Shown here: piece by piece, positions 1-7,675 of the stretch | Layout of the letters: every line of letters starts with the position of its first letter | Position numbering within the stretch: the stretch's first letter is position 1 | NCBI GenBank assembly: GCA_958295905.1 | Contig: OY282382.1 | Location: 620,001 to 684,000 of the forward strand | DNA: 64,000 nt | Direction of reading: 5' to 3' | Source: an uncultured Vicinamibacterales bacterium | GTDB lineage: Bacteria > Acidobacteriota > Vicinamibacteria > Vicinamibacterales > UBA8438 | Translations under genes and position numbers: made by a program | Notes under the pieces: generated by a model | What the model saw: the letters and a program-made list of their open reading frames with translations, nothing else | Databases searched by the model: none | Told to the model about the DNA's origin: nothing

Positions 1-2
1 GG

Positions 3-83
3 ACGAGCCGCCACCGGGGCGCCCTGCTCCATCTCGACGCCGCGTCGACCCGTTTCGGCGTCGGCGTCTCGTGGTGGCCGTAG
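3..83 (+). CDS. possible C-terminal end of an upstream gene (partial)
   Basis: The window opens in an uninterrupted frame that ends in TAG at 81-83. The 26 visible residues end in FGVGVSWWP, with alternating hydrophobic and aromatic residues as in the last strand of an outer-membrane beta-barrel. Nothing more can be said because the rest lies outside the window. It may equally be chance coding potential in high-GC DNA. Confidence 0.25.
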   Translation, partial: TSRHRGALLHLDAASTRFGVGVSWWP

Positions 84-759
84 CCCGTTGGAAGCCGCAG
101 TCGTCGAGGCTGCGGCGGCACATCGGCCGGACCGCCGGGTGGAGCTGCCCGCGGGGCGTCACCTTGCAACCCGGAGAAGCACCGGTCGGGCTTGACAAGC
201 TATCGGCCATAACGTCCCGTTCTGGTCGGGCACGGGAGTGCCGCGGTTCAGTCGGCGACCGAGATCAGACTCGTGACCGCCATCGACTTCACGCTGCCGA
301 GCGGCCGCCGGTCACACTTTCGCGGCTGGTGAGGGCGAACTCATGCTCATCTCGGTGCCGGATTCCGGTAGTGTAGGGTCCGCGCCGCGAATAGCGAATA
401 AAGGACGACGCGCAACCGATCGCCACGGTCACCGTGTTCGGCGTGGACGGAGTGCCCGATCTCCATCCGGGCGCGGTCCACGTTGGGGTCGGTGTCGACC
501 TGGCCAGTGTGCCCCATTGCGGGCTGGGTGAGATCGACGTTGGGGTCGGTGGAGACCCGGTCACCTTCCAGGCGTCGATGCCGTTTGAGATCGCAGTGCC
601 GGGGATCGTCATAGCCGACCCGGCAGCAGCGGCGCTGCGGGCGGTCGTCGAAGAGCGCTTCCGTCGTCGGAGATGCGCTATGATGCGTCCTGACTTGCAG
701 GTAGCATGTGAAGAGCCTCCGGCGAGGCCGGAGGCAGGCCAAGACACCATCAGGACACC
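84..759. other. intergenic stretch with no recognised gene
   Basis: About 680 bases separate the first stop from the gene at 760. Several short frames are open on both strands, as expected at this GC content, but none has a ribosome binding site or a recognisable motif. A phrase reading acgttggggtcggtg occurs twice (about 479 and 537). I see no gene here; a decayed gene is possible. Confidence 0.5.
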
Positions 760-1647
760 ATGCGACAGACGGGACCGCCGGTGGCCGCCCTCGCGGCCTT
801 CATCGCGCTGGGCTCGGCGGAGCCGGCGGCGCAGCGGGCGTCGGAGCGGCGGGTGGCCAACCCCGGCGAGACGCAGTTCGAGGTCCAGTTGCTGCGGCCG
901 TCGGGCGGCCCCGTGGTGCCGATCTTCGAGGGGTGGTACCGGAATCCCGACGGGACCTTCGAGCTGTCGTTCGGCTACTTCAACGTGAACACCGAGGAGA
1001 CGCTGGAGATTCCCCTGGGACCCGAGAACTTCATCGAGCCGCCCGAGCTCGACGGCCGCCAGCCCACCCGGTTCGAGCCCGTCCCCGAGAGCGACCGGCG
1101 CCACTGGGGCGCGTTCACGGTGACCGTGCCGGCCGACTTCGGCGACCGCGACGTGGTGTGGACGCTGCACGCGCGAGGGCAGACCCTCTCGGTGCCGGGG
1201 CGGCTGACCAGCTCCGCCTACGAGCTGGCGGGCTGGGAGTTTCCGGGACGCTCGAGCAGGTCGCCGCTGCTGCGCTGGACGGTGGAGGGACCGGCGGGGC
1301 GCGGACCGCGCGGGATCACCGGCGAGAGGCGGCACGCAAAGGTGGGCGTGCCGCTCGATCTCGACGCGTGGGTGGCCCGCGACGCCGGGGCCGGCGGCGA
1401 CGAGCGTCCCATCAACATCAAGTGGTTCAAGCACCAGGGGCCCGGCGACGCCGCGTTCACCGAGCGGACGGCCAGCGTCGAGTGGGACGCCTGGGCGCAG
1501 GAGGGCGGGGCGAAGGTGGCCACCACGGTGACCTTCTCGGAGCCCGGCGACTACCTGCTGCGGCTGCTCGCGTTCAACGTGATCCGGGAGTTCGAGTTCC
1601 AGTGCTGCTGGACCAACGGGTTCGTGACGGTCACGGCCGCGCCGTGA
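760..1647 (+). CDS. secreted protein of unknown function
   Basis: This 295-residue protein starts with a short hydrophobic segment (residues about 7-25) ending near an AQR site, so it is probably exported. The remainder is rich in beta-type sequence and prolines (VPADFGDRDVVWTLHARG), suggesting immunoglobulin-like or jelly-roll folds. The C-terminal motif FEFQCCWTNGFV has two adjacent cysteines. No catalytic motif is visible and I do not recognise a named family. The 3' end of the gene (1579-1643) is duplicated twice immediately downstream. It is followed by the cytochrome c-like gene at 1826, so the two may be cotranscribed. Confidence 0.75.
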   Translation: MRQTGPPVAALAAFIALGSAEPAAQRASERRVANPGETQFEVQLLRPSGGPVVPIFEGWYRNPDGTFELSFGYFNVNTEETLEIPLGPENFIEPPELDGRQPTRFEPVPESDRRHWGAFTVTVPADFGDRDVVWTLHARGQTLSVPGRLTSSAYELAGWEFPGRSSRSPLLRWTVEGPAGRGPRGITGERRHAKVGVPLDLDAWVARDAGAGGDERPINIKWFKHQGPGDAAFTERTASVEWDAWAQEGGAKVATTVTFSEPGDYLLRLLAFNVIREFEFQCCWTNGFVTVTAAP

Positions 1648-1776
1648 TCCAGGAGTTCGAGTTCCAGTGCTGCCGGACCAACGGGTTCATGCCGCGCACG
1701 GCCGCGCCGTGACCGTGATCCGGGGAGTTCCAGTGCTGCCGGACCAACGGGTTCATGCCGCGCACGGCCGCGCCGT
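1579..1776 (+). repeat. three tandem copies of a gene 3' end (about 65 bp each)
   Basis: The last 65 bases of the preceding gene recur at 1644-1708 and, slightly shortened, at 1715-1776. All copies share gagttcgagttccagtgctg or its close variant gagttccagtgctgccggac. The second and third copies are more like each other (both read ttcatgccgcgcacg) than the first, which suggests stepwise tandem duplication. They fill most of the gap before the next ribosome binding site. Confidence 0.9.
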
Positions 1777-1825
1777 GACCGGCGATCGGGACCGGCTGAG
1801 AGACCGGCCGGGGGAGAGGAAGAAC

Positions 1826-3280
1826 ATGGCCAAGGCGGACAGGTTCGTTGGCGGGTGTCGGAGCCGGGCAGCGGGAGACGAAAGCCAGGCCGGGAGGTTC
1901 TGCCCTGGACTGCCGCTGGCCGTCGCGGGACTCGCCGCGGCGCTGCTGACGGCGGGCGCGGGCGGGGCCCTGGCTCAGAGCGGCGCCGCTGAAGCGCCCG
2001 AGGCGGCCGGCGCGGCGCCCACGTTCAGCCGGGACGTCGCGCCGATCCTGCAGCAATCGTGTCAGCACTGTCACCGGCCCACCGGCATCGCACCGATGTC
2101 GCTGCTGAACTATCGCGAGACCCGTCCCTGGGCGCGCAGCATCCGCGATCGGGTCGAGCGGCGCCTGATGCCCCCCTGGCACCTCGACACGACGGTGGGC
2201 ATCCAGGACTACAAGAACGACATCTCGCTGACGCCGGACGAGATCGACACCGTCGTCCGGTGGGTGGACGCGGGCGCCCCGGAGGGCGACCCCGCCGATC
2301 TGCCCGAGCCGCTGGCGTTCCCCCGCGCCGACGCCTGGGAGGTGGAGGCGATGCTCGGCCGGCCGCCCGACTTCGTCGTCCGCTCGACCCCCTACCACGT
2401 GGTCGCCAACGGACAGGACCAGTGGTGGAACCCGGAGGTCGAGTTCGAGGGCTTCGACGCGCCCCGCTACATTCGCGCGGCCGAGTTCAAGCCGTCCTAC
2501 CCCATCGGGATCAAGGTCACCCACCACGGGCACGCCACGCTGCGGGGGACGGAAGCGGCCGAGGGCGAACGGCCGCCGTCGGTGCATCTGGTCGGCATGG
2601 GCATCGGCAAGCGCTGGGACCTGCTGCCCGAGGGGCTCGGCAAGCTGCTGCCGCCGGGCCCGGCCACGCTCCGCTTCAGCCTCCACTACTTCCCGGTGGG
2701 CGAGGAGGTGACGGAGGTCGCCGAGGTCGGCGTATGGCTCTATCCCGAGGGCGAGGCACCGGACAAGGTGACGGCCGGCGAGCGGCAGTTCTACGTCGAC
2801 GGCACCCATCGCGAGCGGCTGCGGGCCAGCGACATCCTCATCCCGCCGCACGGGCACCTGGTGCTCGAGGACCAGTACGTCATGGACCGGCCGGCCCTGC
2901 TCCAGAGCTTCCGGCCCCACATGCACATGCGGGGCACCGAGATGTCGATGACCGCGCTCTATCCCGACGGCCGCCGCGAACTGCTCAGCAACGTCAACCG
3001 CTACGACCACAACTGGCAGATCGCGTACATCTACGACGACGACGCGCAGCCGCTGCTGCCGAAGGGCACGGTGCTGATGCTGCGCGCGAAGTGGGACAAC
3101 ACCGCGGCGAACCGCATCAACCCCGACCCCGACCAGTGGGTGGTCTTCGGCGCGCGGGGCGTCGATGAGATGTCGCACGCCTGGATCGGCATCACCTATC
3201 TCGACGACGCCGAGTACGAGGCGCTGGCGGCAGCCCGCGCAGGAAACGCCGCCGAGCCCACCGGGGACGGGGCGCAGTAG
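1826..3280 (+). CDS. monoheme cytochrome c / ascorbate-type copper monooxygenase-like protein
   Basis: This 484-residue exported protein starts at ATG 1826 behind gggggagagg; a hydrophobic signal lies at residues about 28-50. A class I cytochrome c motif CQHCH sits at residues 79-83 inside a domain of about 100 residues (SRDVAPILQQ to VDAGAPEGDP). The C-terminal two thirds resembles the fold of copper type II ascorbate-dependent monooxygenases, including a FRPHMHMRGTEM segment whose HxH and Met could bind copper. Proteins with this two-part layout are common in Acidobacteriota and their substrate is unknown. I infer a periplasmic redox role; copper binding is not proven. It may share a transcript with the secreted protein upstream. 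Confidence 0.75.
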   Translation: MAKADRFVGGCRSRAAGDESQAGRFCPGLPLAVAGLAAALLTAGAGGALAQSGAAEAPEAAGAAPTFSRDVAPILQQSCQHCHRPTGIAPMSLLNYRETRPWARSIRDRVERRLMPPWHLDTTVGIQDYKNDISLTPDEIDTVVRWVDAGAPEGDPADLPEPLAFPRADAWEVEAMLGRPPDFVVRSTPYHVVANGQDQWWNPEVEFEGFDAPRYIRAAEFKPSYPIGIKVTHHGHATLRGTEAAEGERPPSVHLVGMGIGKRWDLLPEGLGKLLPPGPATLRFSLHYFPVGEEVTEVAEVGVWLYPEGEAPDKVTAGERQFYVDGTHRERLRASDILIPPHGHLVLEDQYVMDRPALLQSFRPHMHMRGTEMSMTALYPDGRRELLSNVNRYDHNWQIAYIYDDDAQPLLPKGTVLMLRAKWDNTAANRINPDPDQWVVFGARGVDEMSHAWIGITYLDDAEYEALAAARAGNAAEPTGDGAQ

Positions 3281-3296
3281 GGGGCCCTGCGCCGAC

Positions 3297-3569
3297 TCAC
3301 CGCCCCTGCGCCGGGAGAACGACGCGCTCGATGGTCAGAAGCCTCTGGTCGACCTTGCCGAAGGCGATCTCGACGTTGCGCAGCCGTTCATCGAGGCCGT
3401 CCAGACGCGCCTCGATCCGGTCCATCCGGGTGTCGAGGCGGTCCATCCGGGTGTCGAGGCGGTCCATTCGGACGTTGACGACCGCGAAGCCGGCGTCGAC
3501 GCGCCAGACCACGAGCCCGGCGAGCACAACCATCGTCCCGATGACCCACTGGATATCGCGGTTCGGCAT
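3297..3569 (-). CDS. small membrane-anchored coiled-coil protein
   Basis: This 90-residue protein starts at ATG 3567-3569 (minus strand). Residues about 9-25 (VIGTMVVLAGLVVW) form one transmembrane segment. The rest is a heptad-repeat coiled coil with near-identical units RMDRLDT repeated twice, then RIEARLDGLDERLRNVE. Short proteins of this design are widespread and mostly uncharacterised; they probably oligomerise at the inner membrane. No clear ribosome site precedes the start, and a longer form beginning with MVLFRRPPAEVV upstream is possible. It is convergent with the cytochrome-like gene, with only 16 bases between the two stops. Confidence 0.7.
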   Translation of the reverse strand: MPNRDIQWVIGTMVVLAGLVVWRVDAGFAVVNVRMDRLDTRMDRLDTRMDRIEARLDGLDERLRNVEIAFGKVDQRLLTIERVVLPAQGR

Positions 3570-3626
3570 TGAAAACCAGTCTATCACGCCGGCCTCGGCG
3601 ACCACTTCCGCAGGCGGCCGCCGGAA

Positions 3627-3812
3627 CAGGACCATCCCACGCTCCGCCACCGCCGTGCGCAGGCAGAATCGTGGCGGGTCCTGGGGCTCCGGACGTGCGG
3701 AATCGTGGGTCTTGCGCGGCGCCGGACCGGTCGGCAAGACGGTGGCGACCCCTCGAATCGGGGGCGGGCCGTCACGCGAAGTCGGCGTGGGATGCCCCTG
3801 GCCGCCGGACGG
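3627..3812. repeat. dispersed repeat R, copy 1 (about 180 bp)
   Basis: This stretch, running from ccatcccacgctccgcca to gcgtgggatg, recurs in the same orientation at 31035-31218, with long identical blocks such as cccctcgaatcgggggcggg. It can fold: a GACGG...CCGTC outer stem encloses CCCC-TCGAATC-GGGG. Both copies begin 58-87 bases upstream of a minus-strand start codon. It could be a structured leader RNA or a decayed mobile element. Confidence 0.8.
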
Positions 3813-3942
3813 GCTGGTGTCGAGGGCAACCGCCCCCTGACCATCGGCGGGCGGGGCGCGGCGGGAGAACCCCCGCCGCTCAGCGAGCCGACCGCGCGCA
3901 CGGGGCACGCCGCCTGCGGCTCCATCTGTTGCTGGAAGGCGA

Positions 3943-4024
3943 GGCGCTCCCCCGCGAGCGGCGGTAGATCCGCCGAGCAAGGCGCAAGACGCTGCCCCGC
4001 AAGCGGCGGCAGGACCGCCGAGTG
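3943..4024 (+). repeat. short tandem repeat (2 x about 38 bp)
   Basis: Two copies (3943-3980 and 3987-4024) share the core agcggcggnagnnccgccgag, each able to form a small hairpin. The second copy runs into the ribosome binding site of the PD40 gene. Confidence 0.7.
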
Positions 4025-4036
4025 AGGAGAACAGAC

Positions 4037-5002
4037 ATGACGAGACGGATGACCGGCGCGGCGTGGGGGATCGGAATCGTCGTCGGCGGCCTGACCGCGG
4101 CGGCCCCCGCGGCCGCGCAGGAGAGCTGGGTCGAGCGCGCCGTGCACAACTTCGGCGAGCCGATCAACACGCTGTGGGCCGAGGGCGAGTTGACGTTCGC
4201 GGGCGACGGCACCATGGTCTACTGCAGCGCCCGGGAAGACCTCGGCGCGGCCCCCGGCGACGCCAAGGACCTCTACATCGCGACGTTCGACGACGACGCC
4301 GGACGCTGGAACACCCCGGTCAACATGGGGCAGCCGGTCAACGCCGCCCCCGCCACCGACGTCGACCCGCTTCGGCTCGGCGACGACCGGGAGCCGTGGA
4401 TCACCGCCGACGGCAACACCATCTACTTCAAGTCGGACCGGCTGGCGACCAGCACCCCCCGGAACGCCAGCGATCTGTTCGTCACCCGGAAGGTCAACGG
4501 CGTGTGGACGACGCCCGAGCTGCTCGGCCACCCGATCAGCACCGACGCCGGCAACGAGCACTGTCCGGCCATCCTCGCCGACGGCGAGACCCTGTGCTTC
4601 GCCTCGAGGCGGGAGGGCGGCTACGGCGGGTCGGACATCTGGTGCTCGCGGCAGGACGCCGACGGCGTCTGGCAGGAGCCGGTGAACCAGGGCCCCAACA
4701 TCAACACCGCGGCCGAGGAGTTCCACTTCTCGCAGGACGCCGACGGCCGGGTCTACTTCACCTCGGCCCGTCCCGGCGGCCGGGGCGGCATGGACATCTG
4801 GTCGGCGATGCAGACGGGACCGAACAGTTGGGGGCCCGCGGTGAACCTCGGCCCCCAAGTGAACACCGCGGCCGCCGACATGTGTCCGGCCCTCCCGCCG
4901 GACGCCACCACCTTCACCTGGTTCTCGAACCGCGACGACAACAGCCTCGGGGGCATCGACATCTTCTGGACCAACAAGTCCAACCTGGCCACCGGGCCGT
5001 AG
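4037..5002 (+). CDS. PD40 (TolB-like) beta-propeller protein, secreted
   Basis: This 321-residue protein starts at ATG 4037, seven bases after GAGGAGA. A signal peptide (residues about 8-28) ends with AAAQE. The mature part is built of repeated blades with the PD40 signature, for example DLYIATFDDD, ADGNTIYFKSDR, DIWCSRQDADG and GRVYFTSARPGG. Such propellers bind proteins or peptidoglycan-linked ligands and often accompany OmpA/Pal systems, but no OmpA domain is fused here and the binding partner is unknown. The length and complete blade series suggest an intact gene. It stands between repeat R1 and the HupE-like gene. Confidence 0.8.
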   Translation: MTRRMTGAAWGIGIVVGGLTAAAPAAAQESWVERAVHNFGEPINTLWAEGELTFAGDGTMVYCSAREDLGAAPGDAKDLYIATFDDDAGRWNTPVNMGQPVNAAPATDVDPLRLGDDREPWITADGNTIYFKSDRLATSTPRNASDLFVTRKVNGVWTTPELLGHPISTDAGNEHCPAILADGETLCFASRREGGYGGSDIWCSRQDADGVWQEPVNQGPNINTAAEEFHFSQDADGRVYFTSARPGGRGGMDIWSAMQTGPNSWGPAVNLGPQVNTAAADMCPALPPDATTFTWFSNRDDNSLGGIDIFWTNKSNLATGP

Positions 5003-5085
5003 CGCCAGGTGTCGGCGCCGCCCGGGCGGGTACGGCGCGGCGCCCATGACGGGAGGCACTCGGCTTGTCGCGACGAGGTGGAAGG

Positions 5086-6219
5086 GTGAGCCCGCCGCGC
5101 CTTCCGGGGCGGCGCCGCCGCTGGCTGACCGGCGTGGCGGCCGCCGCGGTGGTCTGGGGCGCGTCGGGCGGGGTGGCGGGGACGCACGAGCTCGAGCTGA
5201 CCGAGGTGCACGTCACCTTCTCCAGCGACGGGACGTTCCGCATCGAAGTGATGAACGATCCCGGCTGGCTGCTCATGCGCGTGGAGCCGTTCTCCGGCCT
5301 GGGGCTCTCCGGACGGCTCGACCCCCCGGCGCGGGATCGGCGGCTGGCCGAGATGGAGCCGACCTTCGCAGAGTGGGTGCACCTGTACTTCGACGGGGAG
5401 CGGGCCGCGACCTCCGCTACCTATCTGCCGCCCGCCGAGGACGGTCCCACCGCGCCCGACGGCACCGCGCTGGGGGTGATGCGGCTCGACGGCCGGGCGC
5501 CGCCCGGGGCCGAGGCCTTCAGCTTCGCCTACGGGCTCATCATGGATCCTTATCCGCTGTTGATCCGTGACCGGAGCGGCGAGGTCATCACCTACTGGAA
5601 CGTCGGCGAGTACGAGACCGAGCCGATGCTCCTGGGCGAGCTCACACCGCCGACCCGGCGGCAGGTCGTGGGCACCTACCTCCAGCTCGGGTTCACCCAC
5701 ATCGTCCCCAAGGGGCTCGACCACATCCTCTTCGTCACCGGCATCTTCCTGCTCGGCACCCGTCTGACGCCGATGCTGGCGCAGGTGACCACCTTCACCG
5801 TCGCGCACACCATCACCCTCGGGCTCACCATGTTCGGGGTGCTCTCGCTGCCGTCCCGCGTGGTCGAGCCGCTGATCGCCCTCTCGATCGCCTACATCGC
5901 CATCGAGAACATCGTCACCAGCGAACTCAAGCCGTGGCGGCTGGCCCTGGTCTTCGGGTTCGGACTCCTGCACGGGATGGGGTTCGCCGGGGTGCTCGCC
6001 GAACTGGGGCTCCCCCGCGGCGAGTTCGCCTCGGCGTTGATGAGCTTCAACCTCGGGGTCGAGGGCGGGCAGTTGGCGGTGATCGCGGGGCTGTTCGCGG
6101 CCCTGGGCTGGGCCCGCCATGCCCCGTGGTATCGCCGCGCCGCGGTGATCCCGCTGTCGCTGGGCATCGCGGCCGTCGGCGTGTACTGGACCGTCACCCG
6201 GACCCTGGGCAGCCTCTGA
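5086..6219 (+). CDS. HupE/UreJ-family membrane protein with exported N-terminal domain
   Basis: The likely start is GTG 5086, preceded by gaggtggaagg; a TTG at 5065 would add seven residues. The 377-residue product has a signal segment, an extracytoplasmic domain of about 170 residues, then about seven transmembrane helices. The helical half carries the HupE/UreJ signatures LQLGFTHIVPKGLDHILF, VAHTITLGL and GLLHGMGFAG, with conserved histidines that could carry nickel or cobalt. Family members are secondary metal permeases linked to urease or hydrogenase, yet no such enzyme lies nearby, so the substrate is uncertain. The fused N-terminal domain is typical of the longer HupE-like proteins of Acidobacteriota. 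Confidence 0.8.
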   Translation: MSPPRLPGRRRRWLTGVAAAAVVWGASGGVAGTHELELTEVHVTFSSDGTFRIEVMNDPGWLLMRVEPFSGLGLSGRLDPPARDRRLAEMEPTFAEWVHLYFDGERAATSATYLPPAEDGPTAPDGTALGVMRLDGRAPPGAEAFSFAYGLIMDPYPLLIRDRSGEVITYWNVGEYETEPMLLGELTPPTRRQVVGTYLQLGFTHIVPKGLDHILFVTGIFLLGTRLTPMLAQVTTFTVAHTITLGLTMFGVLSLPSRVVEPLIALSIAYIAIENIVTSELKPWRLALVFGFGLLHGMGFAGVLAELGLPRGEFASALMSFNLGVEGGQLAVIAGLFAALGWARHAPWYRRAAVIPLSLGIAAVGVYWTVTRTLGSL

Positions 6220-6551
6220 AGCACGCCATCGTCGGACGAGACGGAAAGGGACGAGACGGCAGGGGCATGACGCTGACCCACCAGGCGTCCCGGGCGGCGG
6301 TTCCTGCGGTTCCGTCCACGATGCCGGGAACAGCCGGGGCGGGGACCACGCCGACCGCCCGGCTTTCTTGACGTGCACCCCCGCGCGCGTTCGGGTTTGA
6401 CGATCGCCCCTCGTGTCGATATCGTGGGGCAGATTCGGCGCAACACGCCCCCCGGGGCGAATCCGCGTGAGGACGACCGGTAGGCCGCCCTGTTCGAGGC
6501 GGCGGCATACCGGGGTTTCCAAGGGGGGCGGAATGACCGGGAGGGGGCAAC
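6220..6551. other. intergenic region
   Basis: These 330 bases hold no convincing gene. Purine-rich direct repeats (gacgagacgg) occur near 6236-6260. A strong ribosome binding site, gggagggggcaac, ends it, just before ATG 6552. Confidence 0.5.
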
Positions 6552-7484
6552 ATGACCGGGAAGCGCGCTAACACGGACCGTCGTCTACGAATCGGGCCGG
6601 CCCGTCGTTGGCCGGGGGCCGGCCCCGCAGAAGTTTCGCATCAGCGAGACTTCCAACCCGACCGCAGGGTCGCGATCGAGCGCTCCCGCCGTCTCGCCCG
6701 GAGCGCCGGCGTCCTGACCAGCCTGCTCCTGGTCGGGTGCGGGCCGAGTCCGAACTTCGAGAGCGCCGGGATCGGCCGAACCGGCGTCACCGGAGCGGGG
6801 GAGGTGTCGATCCCGGTGCCGCCGGGGGAGAACGGGAGTGGGGATCTCCTCGTGGCGATCCTCGGCGCCCCGGGGAATCCGAATACCTCCGGGCCCGAGG
6901 GATGGACCTCGGTACCCGGCTTCGGTGGCTTCAACGGCGCCTTGTGTCAGTCGGATGGACAGGGGACCGCGTGTCAACTGACCGTCTTCTACAAAATCGC
7001 CGACGGATCGGAATCCACCGCCTCCTTCTCGTGGGGCGGCAGGCGGCAGGCGGCCGCTGCCGTGGTGCGGTTCTCGAACGTCGATGTGAACGAGCCGATC
7101 GGCGCGGTGGGCCAGCAGCGCGGGTCGTCGGATACGCCGCGGGCGCCGACGATCGACACCACCCGGGACGGGTCCCGCGCACTGCGGATCGCCGTCGGCG
7201 AGCTGGACGAAGCGGGCCGGTTTCTCCGCGGGGCGGTGGCGCTGGCTGACGAACCTCCCTCGTCACGGCTGAGCATCGTCTCGTTTCCCCCCGCCGCAGA
7301 CGATCCAACGAACGGCTGTGGCCCGCCGCTGGCCTCGTGCGACCAGATCGAGCGCGCCGTAGGGCTGGCGGTGTCGGACACCCGTCACGCGTCGACCGGT
7401 CCCTCCGGTCCCGTCTCGTGGGAGCTCGGCGGCGGCGACCAGTGGCTCACCGCCACGATAGAGATCAAGCGGCCGGCCGGGTAG
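6552..7484 (+). CDS. probable lipoprotein with an extended N-terminus
   Basis: ATG 6552 follows a very good ribosome site (gggagggggcaac), giving 310 residues. A lipobox LLLVGC with Cys63 ends a hydrophobic run, but lipoprotein signals normally sit within the first 20-30 residues. Here about 45 polar residues come first, and part of them (codons 26-41) is encoded by a copy of repeat B. No ATG, GTG or TTG lies between the repeat and the signal. The mature part has the pattern GDLLVAIL...GWTSVP...FYKIADGSE found in tandem-domain surface proteins of bacteria; the family is not named by me. Function unknown. Either the repeat entered the 5' end, or a rare start codon is used downstream. Confidence 0.6.
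   Translation: MTGKRANTDRRLRIGPARRWPGAGPAEVSHQRDFQPDRRVAIERSRRLARSAGVLTSLLLVGCGPSPNFESAGIGRTGVTGAGEVSIPVPPGENGSGDLLVAILGAPGNPNTSGPEGWTSVPGFGGFNGALCQSDGQGTACQLTVFYKIADGSESTASFSWGGRRQAAAAVVRFSNVDVNEPIGAVGQQRGSSDTPRAPTIDTTRDGSRALRIAVGELDEAGRFLRGAVALADEPPSSRLSIVSFPPAADDPTNGCGPPLASCDQIERAVGLAVSDTRHASTGPSGPVSWELGGGDQWLTATIEIKRPAG
6627..6674 (+). repeat. palindromic repeat B, copy B1
   Basis: The sequence gcagaagtttcgcatcagcg leads a first hairpin (GAAGTTTCGC / GCGAGACTTC) followed by a second (CGACC-GCAG-GGTCG). It belongs to the same family as 23384-23432 and 29679-29892 and here lies inside the frame of the lipoprotein gene. Confidence 0.85.
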
Positions 7485-7569
7485 GCGCGCCGACACCTCG
7501 CGCGCCGGGCGCGACCCGGGTAGCTGGCCGCGCCGCACGGTCCTGGCTCGATATTCGCATGTGGCACAG

Positions 7570-7675
7570 CGCTAGGAGTCTGCGCCCCAGGAAATTATGA
7601 CCACCATATGCGATTGACCGCTGCATATGGTGTCTAATCGGACCCAAAACCGTTCTGCGGCGCAGACTCCTAGCG
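7570..7675. repeat. MITE-like inverted-repeat element (about 106 bp)
   Basis: A 17-base sequence cgctaggagtctgcgcc (7570-7586) is repeated in perfect inverse at 7659-7675. Between them lies a second inverted repeat, caccatatgc ... gcatatggtg (7602-7631), in unusually AT-rich DNA. The arm shares its core with the head of repeat families A and B. The insertion sequence begins on the next base, so this element was its target. Confidence 0.8.

Noticed and set aside
84-759. Possible gene on either strand between 347 and 742
   Set aside because: Frames on both strands are equally open, with no start signal, motif or neighbour to support one of them.
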